DNA of 29,073 nt from Bacteroidales bacterium (GTDB lineage Bacteria; Bacteroidota; Bacteroidia; Bacteroidales; F082). A program made the translations under genes and the position numbers. Shown one piece after another: positions 8,444-15,978 of this stretch. The DNA lies in assembly GCA_016281295.1 (NCBI GenBank), contig JAEEII010000122.1:1-29073 (forward strand). Reading direction: 5' to 3'. The notes beneath the pieces are model-generated. The model saw nothing but the letters and a program-made list of their open reading frames with translations. It was not told the DNA's origin and ran no database searches. Positions within the stretch are counted from its first letter, which is position 1, and every line of letters begins with the position of its first letter.

Positions 8444-9808
8444 ATGCTGTACCGCAAGATTACATCGTATCTCGAAAACCACCTGAAGTCGGGTACCGAC
8501 AAGATTCTCATATTACAAGGTGCCCGTCAGATTGGCAAGTCGTTCAGCATTCGCGAAGTGGGCACGCGGCTCTATAATAACTTTGTGGAGATCAATTTCG
8601 TGGAGGACGACGAAGGCGACCAACTCTTCAAGAACATCCACAAGAAGGAGGACTTCTACCTGACCCTCAGCATGGTGGCTGGCGACCGGCTGGGCGACCG
8701 CAACGACACGCTGGTGTTTCTCGACGAAATTCAACACTACCCGCAGTATCTCACCATGCTGAAATTCTTTCGCGAGGATGGCCGCTACCGCTATATCACC
8801 AGCGGCAGCTTGCTGGGCATCACGCTGCAGGATGCGACCTCCATCCCCGTTGGTAGCGTCATCCCCAAGGAGATGTTCCAACTCGACTTCGAGGAGTTCC
8901 TCATTGCCAACGGTTTCGGTGCCGAAGCCCTCAATATGCTTCGCGATGCCTACGAGAACCATCAGAGTCTCACCGAGGAGCATCACAACTACGTGATGGA
9001 CCTTTTCCGTCGTTATCTGCTGGTAGGCGGAATGCCCGAAGCCGTCAACACCTACCTCAGTACGCACAATATCGTCCGGGTGCGCGAGGTGCAGGAGGGT
9101 ATCCGCGGCCTCTATGCCTCCGATGCTTCCAAGTACGAGAAGGAGCAGAACAAAAAGCTGCTCATCCGCCGCATCTACGAGATGATTCCCTCGCAGATGG
9201 AGAACAAGAAGAAACGCATCGTGGCGAAGGAGATTCGCGGCAAGAAAGGCGACCGCTTCGAGCAGTACCAGGAGGAGTTCGAGTATCTCATCTCGTCGGG
9301 CATCGCGCTGGCCGTTCACGCCATTGCCAACCCCCACTTTCCATTAAGCGAGTTGTTACAGAAAAATCTGCTGAAGCTCTACCTGAACGATGTGGGGTTG
9401 CTCACTGGCCAGCTCTATCGCAACAACATCCGACCCGTGCTCGACGACGTGCGCAGCATTAACCTCGGAAGCGTCTATGAGAGCGTGGTAGCGCAAGAAC
9501 TACGTGCCCACGGACACAAGCTTTTCTACTATGACCAGCGCAAGCAGGGCGAAGTGGATTACCTGATTGACAACTACACGGCCATGAGTCCTCTCCCGAT
9601 TGAGGTCAAGTCGGGCAAGGACTACACCGTGCACAGTGCCCTCAACAACCTTCTGGGCAACCCCGACTATCACATCTCTGCAGCTACTGTTGTCTCCAAC
9701 GAACGCCTGATTCGTCAAGACGGCAAGATCACTTACATGCCCGTTTACCTTGTGATGTTTATGGAATCAGACGCGCCTGCCGAAGACGAATCGGATTATA
9801 TCTTCTGA
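8444..9808 (+). CDS. AAA ATPase with DUF4143-type PD-(D/E)XK-like C-terminus
   Basis: 454 residues, typical of COG1373 ATPases. Walker A GARQIGKS is at 26-33 and Walker B VFLDEIQ at 91-97 (D94, E95). YITSGSLLGITL matches the sensor-1 region. The C-terminal part keeps a classical PD-(D/E)XK signature: E370-V-D372 (GEVDYLID) and I386-E387-V-K389 (PIEVKSGK). Nuclease activity has not been settled for this family. The start ATG at 8444 gives a normal N-terminus (MLYRKITSYL) shortly before Walker A. A third 12-bp repeat ends seven bases upstream, where a bound protein could also block translation initiation. It points towards the third ATPase, whose stop is about 100 bases away. Coding GC is clearly higher than in the AT-rich leader. 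Confidence 0.88.
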   Translation: MLYRKITSYLENHLKSGTDKILILQGARQIGKSFSIREVGTRLYNNFVEINFVEDDEGDQLFKNIHKKEDFYLTLSMVAGDRLGDRNDTLVFLDEIQHYPQYLTMLKFFREDGRYRYITSGSLLGITLQDATSIPVGSVIPKEMFQLDFEEFLIANGFGAEALNMLRDAYENHQSLTEEHHNYVMDLFRRYLLVGGMPEAVNTYLSTHNIVRVREVQEGIRGLYASDASKYEKEQNKKLLIRRIYEMIPSQMENKKKRIVAKEIRGKKGDRFEQYQEEFEYLISSGIALAVHAIANPHFPLSELLQKNLLKLYLNDVGLLTGQLYRNNIRPVLDDVRSINLGSVYESVVAQELRAHGHKLFYYDQRKQGEVDYLIDNYTAMSPLPIEVKSGKDYTVHSALNNLLGNPDYHISAATVVSNERLIRQDGKITYMPVYLVMFMESDAPAEDESDYIF

Positions 9809-9829
9809 CATCGAGAAGGATTTCAAAAG

Positions 9830-9861
9830 GTAGCGAAATAAACGCATTTTTATTCTGAATC
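9830..9861 (+). repeat. Direct repeat DR-A, copy 2
   Basis: Second copy of the 32-base sequence found at 6852-6883, with two C/T differences (AACGCATTTT against AATGTATTTT). It lies 22 bases beyond the stop of ATPase 2. Together the copies bracket exactly the two plus-strand ATPase genes. Only one arm of the 6818-6864 palindrome is present here. Confidence 0.85.
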
Positions 9862-9909
9862 CAGCACCAAGCGCACCGCGAATGGAGTAACGTCAACTTG
9901 TGTTGAGGA

Positions 9910-11352
9910 CTAAGGCTCAAACAGATGGTCAAGGGTTACCACTTTCTGGAAAACACCGCTATGGATACCGTATTTCAGACCGTATGTGGTAACGAGTGTC
10001 ATCTGTACATTGTGGCGACGACTTACGTGCTCTATCATCCAATTCAGGCGCTCGCGGAGCTTCATCTCATAATCGTTCGTTACCGCGAACTCAGTGTTGA
10101 CGAATTTCATCTCGCACAGATTAACCACTCGGTCGGAACGGTTGATGATAAGGTCGATTTGCATTCCTTTCTGCCCTTCTATACCTCGCATCGTCCATGC
10201 AGCATTCTCGGAACTGACACCACCCACCCCCAAGGCTGATTTGATTTGACCTATATGATAGAGGCAGGCGTTCTCAAAGGCTCGTCCACGCCATGGATGC
10301 AGGACTGGACTGTTCTCGTTATCGCGCCAGAAGTGTTCTCCTCTGTTTTGTTTTTCTACTTGATCAAGATAGAACAGGCAGAAAGGGTCAATAAGACGAT
10401 ACTTCTTATTTCGCTTGTCATTCTCAAAGGGTTTGTAATATTCAATAAAATCGCCCGCCACCAATGCCCGGAGCATATCAGAAAGACCTTTGCCGGAAGG
10501 AATGTCGGTCATTTGGACAATCTCATCGCGGCTAAAGCCCTCATGCCGTTTCGCCAACAGCTTGATGATGGCCTTATACGGTTCAGGCGAGCGGAAGATG
10601 GAGTTGAACAGACGATCAAACTCGTCCTTCAGTTTTGCTTTACGGTCAAAAAACAGGCTATCGATGATCTGAGCAAGGCTGAAGCCAGGCTGCACATAGC
10701 TCAGATACATCGGAATGCCTCCCACAGTCATATAGAGTTGCAGGATGTCGTATCGTGACATCGTGACATTCAGCATCTGCAGCATTTGCTCGGCTTCGTG
10801 GAGACTAAAGGGCGAAAGTTGTATTTCAGCATTCACTCGGTCATAGAGTCCACCGTATGAGTTGATGAAATTGTCTTGTATCCATGAAGTAGCCGACCCG
10901 CAGACGATGAGCATCAGATGGTCTTGTCCAGCACCCCAGCCATTCCAAAAATGCTCGAAGGCGGTCATAAAGCCCGACCGTGGTGTGTCCATCCATGGCA
11001 TCTCGTCAATAAACACCACCGCACGCTGGCTCTTATCCGCCCTGTCAATCAAGGCAGAAAGCCTGTCGAAAGCTTCCGTCCAGTTCTTGGGGTGGACATC
11101 CGTTTCAGCTCCATAACGGATCAAACTGGAATTGAATGCCGTCAGCTGAGCCTCCAGTTGGTTTGTGTCCTCCAATTCGAGAGGCGACAATCCAGTATGA
11201 TAAAACACAAAACGATCCTTGAATAGTTCTCTGACAAGATAAGTCTTGCCAACACGTCTGCGTCCGTAAACCGCGACTAATTGAGCCTGATGGCGATGAT
11301 ATATGTTCATGAGTTCCTCTGACTCACGTTTCCTTCCGATGATGATGCCCAT
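9910..11352 (-). CDS. AAA ATPase (archaeal-ATPase/DUF234-like) with PD-(D/E)XK-like C-terminus
   Basis: 480 residues from the ATG at 11352 (MGIIIGRKRESEELM). This start is chosen because family members begin with a short I/V-x-GR-x-x-E motif; a TTG at 11379 would add nine residues. Walker A GRRRVGKT is at 30-37 and Walker B VVFIDEM at 112-118 (D116, E117). LMLIVCGSATSWI is the sensor-like strand. A winged-helix-like region follows (SRDEIVQMTDIPSG). The C-terminal DUF234-like segment has MQIDLIINR (Asp near 400) and CEMKF (Glu near 415, Lys near 417), the D...E-x-K arrangement of the PD-(D/E)XK fold. It is a different subfamily from the two plus-strand ATPases. A 13-bp inverted repeat lies 71-112 bases upstream. 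Function of the family is unproven. Confidence 0.87.
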   Translation of the reverse strand: MGIIIGRKRESEELMNIYHRHQAQLVAVYGRRRVGKTYLVRELFKDRFVFYHTGLSPLELEDTNQLEAQLTAFNSSLIRYGAETDVHPKNWTEAFDRLSALIDRADKSQRAVVFIDEMPWMDTPRSGFMTAFEHFWNGWGAGQDHLMLIVCGSATSWIQDNFINSYGGLYDRVNAEIQLSPFSLHEAEQMLQMLNVTMSRYDILQLYMTVGGIPMYLSYVQPGFSLAQIIDSLFFDRKAKLKDEFDRLFNSIFRSPEPYKAIIKLLAKRHEGFSRDEIVQMTDIPSGKGLSDMLRALVAGDFIEYYKPFENDKRNKKYRLIDPFCLFYLDQVEKQNRGEHFWRDNENSPVLHPWRGRAFENACLYHIGQIKSALGVGGVSSENAAWTMRGIEGQKGMQIDLIINRSDRVVNLCEMKFVNTEFAVTNDYEMKLRERLNWMIEHVSRRHNVQMTLVTTYGLKYGIHSGVFQKVVTLDHLFEP

Positions 11353-11422
11353 ATTCTTGTCAACTTGATTACGGTGCAAATAAACAAAATAATTTGCGAA
11401 CCAGCAAGCGTTTTGGATATTT

Positions 11423-11464
11423 ATTTATCCACGAAGTATATAAAATATCATTTCGTGGATAAAT
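11423..11464. promoter_or_regulatory. 13-bp inverted repeat upstream of ATPase 3
   Basis: ATTTATCCACGAA (11423-11435) and TTCGTGGATAAAT (11452-11464) are exact reverse complements with a 16-nt AT-rich loop. There is no T tract, and it lies upstream of ATPase 3 and past the end of the kinase gene. An operator is preferred; a weak terminator of the kinase gene is the alternative. Architecture matches the 6818-6864 repeat. Confidence 0.65.
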
Positions 11465-11517
11465 AGACACCTTATAATCATCCATAAAACAACAAATTTA
11501 ATATATCGTGGTCGTTT

Positions 11518-13800
11518 TTATTCCACCTCCCGCACCAACCGCACCGCCAGACCGTCGCCACGATGCCCATTGGCTAGGATAAAAACGAAACCGATGCCAT
11601 AGGAATCTTCAGCACCAGCGGTAGAAGAATGGTATGCTCCTACATCCGTATAGACTCCGTCAATGGTGCGCGCACCCGCTTCAGGCAAGAACACAGCTCC
11701 GGCAGGCTCCAGCATTTGCTCCCAGTCGGCAAGAGCGACCACGTTGCGGTCATACCCGATTTCGGACGTATTCACTGAATTCAGCTGATAGGTGGACACA
11801 TCCCAGTTGTCGGGTAACAACAGCAGACCGTTAACGCCGTTCACACAAGCTTTGGCGAAACGCACGCCAGACGCCGTATTGCGCACAAAAAACAGATACG
11901 CCCAGTCGTCACGGCTCGGGGTATGCCACAAATGCTCTTCGTTGCCACCGTTCGAGATGGCGTTGTAGCCCCAATCGGCCTTGCCCGAATGGTCAGAAAG
12001 GTCGCATGAGGCCTCGCCGTAGGCACGATGCAACGCGTTGCTTTGCGTGTCCTTGTTGCCACTCCAAGGCTGCCAGTTCACCGCACCATGGTCATAGCCG
12101 CTGGTGCCCCAACCAAATAAGTCGATCCAGCCGTCGTATGTTTCCGAGATCTTGTTGTTGTCCAATCCGACGATATCATACTGATGCTCCGCGAAACGCC
12201 AGGTTCGCGTCGTGGCCCGATACTGAAGGTTGCCTTTCGAGAAATACACCTGCTTGCCCTCACCCACCGAGAACAGCCCGGGCAACGCACCTTCGGGCAA
12301 CTGCATCTTGGTTTTGGAAGGCAGGGTGTTGAAGGTGACCTCGTTGCCGTAAACGATGCCGGCACTGCCCGAAAGATAGGCCCTGGCGAAATAGGTGGCA
12401 TAAGGAAGCAGTCCGCTTAGGACGATGCTGTCGCCCAAATGATCGCAGCAGGCATGTTGCCCCTTGACAGTAGGAGCATGTAGCATCCCCCAGCACAGTC
12501 CCATCTCCATCCCGCCACAATAGCTCTTTCCAACCACATCGATGACCCCAGTGGCGGTGGTGGCCGTAACGCCGGTGACCGGCAAGGTGACCACCTCGGC
12601 AGCGACAAGCCATTCCAAACTGTCGAAGGCAGCTTGGTCAATCCGATGCTTTTGATAATCCTCTTTATACGACCTGCAGTGGTCATTGATGATTCCCGAA
12701 GCTTTTTTGTGATGGTCCTCCACGGTTTGAAGATGAGTCACATCAAAAGTCGTCTTTTTCTGAGCATTGCCCGAATAAAGCAAGCTCATCGTGTTGCGCA
12801 GATCCCTCATCTCCCCAATGGTATTCGACAATCGTGCCAACAACACCTCCCGATACTCCTTACCTTGTTTGGCTTCTTGGATGATCGGTTGTGCTAATTG
12901 GGCAAAATACCACGAAGCTTCATCCAAGTAATTCTTTTCATCAACCGTCATGACGGTGACCAGGGTCTCGGGCACCTCTGGAGGAGCAGCGGGACGTCGC
13001 GCCACCAGCAACACACACAACGCCGCGAGTGCCAGCGTCGTCACGATGGGCAACGACCTCCGGGCTTGATCCTGGCGTTCCAAGGCTTTGCGCACCGCCT
13101 CCATGTCGGGATAGCGACGGGAGGGATCTTTTTGGGTGCATCGGTTGGAAACAAGGCGGTAACGGTGCGGAAACAACATCCGCAACAGCAAGCCAAAGGC
13201 ATAGATGTCGGTGCGACAATCGGTTTTTTGGTCGGGCACCAACTGTTCCGGAGCCATGTATTTCTTGGTGCCAGCCGACTGCTTCAAGATGGCATAGTCG
13301 TCGGTGTCGGACCAGCCGAAATCGATGATCTTCACGTTGTTGCCGTTGCGCGTAATAAGGATGTTGCTCGGTTTCAAGTCGCGATGAAGGACCTGCTTGC
13401 TGTGGATGTAGGTCAAGGCATCCACCAACTGATCAACGATTTTACGGCGCTTCTGCCTCGAAGGGTTGCTCTCAAGAAACCGGTCGAGGGTCATGCCGTC
13501 GATGTATTCCATGACGATGCAAGGCCCAAACGTTTCGTTCAACTCCTTGGCGTATGACTTCACGATGTTGGGATGGTCGAGCTGCACCATCAGCTCAAAC
13601 TCTTTCTTCAGCAACTCCAAGTTGACGATTTGTTGTTGAAACTCGGGTTTCAGTCCTTTCAGCATATACCATCTTCCTTGCCGTTTCACCTTTACCAGTT
13701 GGTTGAATCCACGGCTGGGCACCTTCTCGTAGGTGGAATTCATCTCAGAGGGCAGGAAAAACTGTTCTTGAATCGGTCCTGATGTGCTGATATCGTCCAT
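11518..13800 (-). CDS. Transmembrane Ser/Thr protein kinase with extracytoplasmic Fn3-like and FISUMP-like domains
   Basis: 760 residues. The cytoplasmic kinase domain covers about 20-245: ATP-site Lys K48 (WYMLKGLK), helix-C Glu near 67, catalytic loop HRDLKPSN near 137-144, DFG near 160 and an activation segment GTKKYMAPEQL. The glycine-rich loop is poor (PSRGFNQLVKV). One membrane helix lies at about 250-270. Outside follow a helical, Gln/Lys-rich stretch (about 275-395), an Fn3-like segment ending LSGSAGIVYGNEVTFNT (about 401-490) and a FISUMP-like domain (about 500-760). That domain closely resembles residues 705-976 of the giant surface protein at 933-6605: both contain TWRFAE(N/H)QYDIVG and IDLFGWGTSG. 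The topology is that of a sensor kinase. Ligand and targets are unknown. It is divergent from the small gene at 13913. Confidence 0.9.
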   Translation of the reverse strand: MDDISTSGPIQEQFFLPSEMNSTYEKVPSRGFNQLVKVKRQGRWYMLKGLKPEFQQQIVNLELLKKEFELMVQLDHPNIVKSYAKELNETFGPCIVMEYIDGMTLDRFLESNPSRQKRRKIVDQLVDALTYIHSKQVLHRDLKPSNILITRNGNNVKIIDFGWSDTDDYAILKQSAGTKKYMAPEQLVPDQKTDCRTDIYAFGLLLRMLFPHRYRLVSNRCTQKDPSRRYPDMEAVRKALERQDQARRSLPIVTTLALAALCVLLVARRPAAPPEVPETLVTVMTVDEKNYLDEASWYFAQLAQPIIQEAKQGKEYREVLLARLSNTIGEMRDLRNTMSLLYSGNAQKKTTFDVTHLQTVEDHHKKASGIINDHCRSYKEDYQKHRIDQAAFDSLEWLVAAEVVTLPVTGVTATTATGVIDVVGKSYCGGMEMGLCWGMLHAPTVKGQHACCDHLGDSIVLSGLLPYATYFARAYLSGSAGIVYGNEVTFNTLPSKTKMQLPEGALPGLFSVGEGKQVYFSKGNLQYRATTRTWRFAEHQYDIVGLDNNKISETYDGWIDLFGWGTSGYDHGAVNWQPWSGNKDTQSNALHRAYGEASCDLSDHSGKADWGYNAISNGGNEEHLWHTPSRDDWAYLFFVRNTASGVRFAKACVNGVNGLLLLPDNWDVSTYQLNSVNTSEIGYDRNVVALADWEQMLEPAGAVFLPEAGARTIDGVYTDVGAYHSSTAGAEDSYGIGFVFILANGHRGDGLAVRLVREVE

Positions 13801-13817
13801 AACGACATTTTAGTACG

Positions 13818-13850
13818 CAAAAATAAACATTTTTACGATGAAATGACAAA
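13818..13850 (-). promoter_or_regulatory. Promoter of the kinase gene
   Basis: On minus, -33 TTTG (13850-13847) and -7 TATTTTTG (13825-13818) are 21 bp apart, with the ATG at 13800. The -7 fits TAnnTTTG. Confidence 0.6.
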
Positions 13851-13865
13851 ATGAACCAAAATGTA

Positions 13866-13897
13866 TTGGCGGGGATTGGGAAAAAAGCTTACTTTTG
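13866..13897 (+). promoter_or_regulatory. Promoter of the small regulator-like gene
   Basis: TTG (13866-13868) and TACTTTTG (13890-13897) are 21 bp apart. The -7 box overlaps the alternative TTG start at 13895, which argues that translation begins at the ATG at 13913. It lies close to the divergent kinase promoter, so both may share control. Confidence 0.6.
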
Positions 13898-13912
13898 GAA
13901 AATTTTCACGAG

Positions 13913-14479
13913 ATGCTACAAAAGACCAGTCCTGAAATCAATGAGCTCAAAAAAAGGATTGAGGATGACTTGAATCGCAAGATGTTCACCCCCAATGACT
14001 TTTACTTTCTCGAATGTGCCATCCAGGAACGCACCCGGCAGACCGTCAGTTACGCCACCCTGAAAAGACTATGGGGTTACGTCGATAGCACGGAGCAAAT
14101 ACGAAACAGCACCCTCGATGTCCTGTCAAAATTCCTCGGTTTCGACAGTTGGAACAGCTTCCTCGAAACGATTGGTCGTGACAGCGGCTCCAATCCCCTG
14201 GATTCAGCCCACATCAACACTGAGAACCTGGAAGTAGGTGCCCGTGTCTTCGTCTCGTGGAAGCCCAATCGCCGTTGCACCTTCCATTACCTTGGCCATC
14301 AGAAGTTCATCGTTGAGCAAGCCGAAAACTCCAAACTCAAGGTGGGCAACACCTTCTCTTGCAGCCTCTTCATCCTGAATGAGCCGCTCTATCTGACCGA
14401 GCTTGTACAAGAAAACAACCCACCGATGGCCTTTGTGGTCGGCACCAAGGGTGGGTTGTGTGAGTTAAAAATCTTATAA
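13913..14479 (+). CDS. Small regulator-like protein of unknown function, divergent from the kinase
   Basis: 188 residues from the ATG at 13913 (MLQKTSPEINEL). An in-frame TTG at 13895 is rejected because it lies in the -7 box. The N-terminal half is helical: SYATLKRLWGYVDSTEQIRN, then TLDVLSKFLGFDSWNSFL, a pattern common in uncharacterised Bacteroidales proteins that looks like a helix-turn-helix or small helical bundle. The C-terminal half is beta-rich (LEVGARVFVSWKPNRRCTF, YLGHQKFIVEQAENSKLKVG). No signal peptide or membrane helix is seen, so it is cytoplasmic. Sharing a short divergent promoter region with the receptor-type kinase suggests a regulator or partner of that kinase, but this is inference from position only. 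The gene converges on hydG, 13 bases between stops. Confidence 0.75.
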   Translation: MLQKTSPEINELKKRIEDDLNRKMFTPNDFYFLECAIQERTRQTVSYATLKRLWGYVDSTEQIRNSTLDVLSKFLGFDSWNSFLETIGRDSGSNPLDSAHINTENLEVGARVFVSWKPNRRCTFHYLGHQKFIVEQAENSKLKVGNTFSCSLFILNEPLYLTELVQENNPPMAFVVGTKGGLCELKIL

Positions 14480-14492
14480 TCTTCTGTCTTCC

Positions 14493-15947
14493 TTAAAAAT
14501 AAAGATCCCTCTCTCCGTTCTTAATCCGCTCAATTCTGGATTTCAGCTCGTCGAGGAACTTGGGATCCACATTCTTGAAGTTGTTCTCGATGGTCTTCCA
14601 GCCTTTGGCGGCAACCTCGGGCGTGGCATAGTCCACCAGGTACTCGCTGAGGGTGAGGATGGCGTTGGGGGTGCAGTAGCGTTTGATGAAGCCTGGCACG
14701 CTGAATTCCATGAAGTGCTCGCCAGTACGTCCGAGACGGTAGCAGGCGGTGCAGAAGCTCGGGATGAAGTCGTGATCCAACAGCTTGTCGATGATCTCGC
14801 CTAAGGAACGGTCGTCGCCAATCTTGAACTGCTCGCGATGCAGGTTTTGGTCTTCCTGCTTGTCGCTGTTCTTCTCCTCTTCCTCGTGATGATACTTATA
14901 GTCGCCAATTTGCAAGTTGGTGCCACCGTCGATCTGCGAGATGCCGTATTCGATGGCGCGGGCGCGGAAGTCAGCATCCTCGCGAGCGGTGAGGATCATG
15001 CCAGTGTAAGGCACGGCCAGACGGAAGATGGCGATGATCTTCTCGAACGTCTCGTCATCCACGAAGTATTTCTTGTCGATATTCAGACCCGAAGCGTCCT
15101 TGATACGGGGGAACGAGATGGTGTGGGGACCCACATTGAAGCAAGCCTCCAAGTGGTTGGTGTGACGGATCATGGCCAACACCTCGTAACGCCAGTCGTA
15201 AAGACCGAAGAGGATGCCGAGTCCGTTGTCGTCGATGCCAGCCAGCTGGGCACGGTCCATAGAGGTGAGACGGTAGTTGTAGTCGCCTTTCTTGGTGTTG
15301 ATGGGATGATAGTTGTTATACACCTCCGGACAATAGGTCTCTTGGAAGATCTGATAGGTGCCGATGCCGGCCTCTTTCACGATGCGGAAGCCTTCCACGT
15401 CGAGGGGAGCGGCGTTGATGTTGACACGGCGGATGCTGCCCTTGCCTTTATGGGTGGCGTAGGTGAGCTTCACGGTGTGGGCGATGTACTCCGGCGAATA
15501 CTTGGGCGACTCGCCATAGACGAGGATGAGGCGCTTCTGGCCGTCGTCCTCCAAAGCTTCCACGTTACGAACCAGCTCCTCGTCGGTGAGGGTGGTACGC
15601 ACCTGCTCTTTGTTAGAGGAACGGAAGCCACAGTACAAACAGTTGTTGACGCAGTAGTTGCCCACATAAAGGGGGGCAAACAGCACGATACGGTTGCCAT
15701 AGATGCGACGTTTCAGTTCACGCGCGCCTTCTTTGATCTCCTCGACTAAGGCAGGATCGGTGGTGTTGACCAGCACTGCCGTCTCTTCCATCGTCAGACG
15801 GTTCTTGTCCAACGACTTTTGAATGATCTCATGAACACGTTCAGGGGTGCTCTTGGTGTTGTTGATAAAGTCCCAGATCTCTTCCGAATCAATAAACGGA
15901 CGATTGATCTCATCGGGAATTCTACATTTTTCTGGATTGAATTTCAT
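14493..15947 (-). CDS. hydG: [FeFe]-hydrogenase H-cluster radical SAM maturase HydG
   Basis: 484 residues, full length. HydG cleaves tyrosine by radical SAM chemistry and supplies the Fe(CO)(CN) unit of the H-cluster. The radical SAM cluster motif CX3CX2C is at C99, C103 and C106 (NYCVNNCLYCGF). The C-terminal auxiliary cluster motif CX2CX22C is at C399, C402 and C425 (FCTACYRLGRTG). The C-terminal extension separates it from ThiH, its closest relative; ThiH is unlikely given the neighbours. It follows hydF by 31 bases on the same strand and is the last gene of a regulator-hydF-hydG unit. Neither hydE nor a hydrogenase structural gene lies in the window. A Glu/Lys/His-rich insertion near residues 355-370 is unremarkable. 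Confidence 0.96.
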   Translation of the reverse strand: MKFNPEKCRIPDEINRPFIDSEEIWDFINNTKSTPERVHEIIQKSLDKNRLTMEETAVLVNTTDPALVEEIKEGARELKRRIYGNRIVLFAPLYVGNYCVNNCLYCGFRSSNKEQVRTTLTDEELVRNVEALEDDGQKRLILVYGESPKYSPEYIAHTVKLTYATHKGKGSIRRVNINAAPLDVEGFRIVKEAGIGTYQIFQETYCPEVYNNYHPINTKKGDYNYRLTSMDRAQLAGIDDNGLGILFGLYDWRYEVLAMIRHTNHLEACFNVGPHTISFPRIKDASGLNIDKKYFVDDETFEKIIAIFRLAVPYTGMILTAREDADFRARAIEYGISQIDGGTNLQIGDYKYHHEEEEKNSDKQEDQNLHREQFKIGDDRSLGEIIDKLLDHDFIPSFCTACYRLGRTGEHFMEFSVPGFIKRYCTPNAILTLSEYLVDYATPEVAAKGWKTIENNFKNVDPKFLDELKSRIERIKNGERDLYF

Positions 15948-15978
15948 CTGCGAATTTTTTTTATAGCTAATTATACGT

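Noticed and set aside
8513..9337. 274-codon minus-strand open frame opposite ATPase 2
   Set aside because: It is a mirror of the ATPase coding frame, with low-complexity Leu/Val/Glu-rich translation.
7041..11352. ATPase cluster as a restriction-modification or toxin-antitoxin locus
   Set aside because: No methyltransferase, restriction endonuclease, toxin or antitoxin gene is present; only the ATPases are.
12898..13557. 219-codon plus-strand open frame opposite the kinase
   Set aside because: It overlaps the conserved kinase motifs on the other strand and has no promoter or domain of its own.
13895..13912. TTG start for the small regulator-like gene
   Set aside because: The TTG is the end of a perfect -7 box (TACTTTTG), so the transcript would begin downstream of it; the ATG at 13913 is preferred.
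14838..15749. 303-codon plus-strand open frame opposite hydG
   Set aside because: It lies wholly inside hydG, whose cluster motifs are intact, and its product is Val/Leu/Asp-rich with no recognisable domain.
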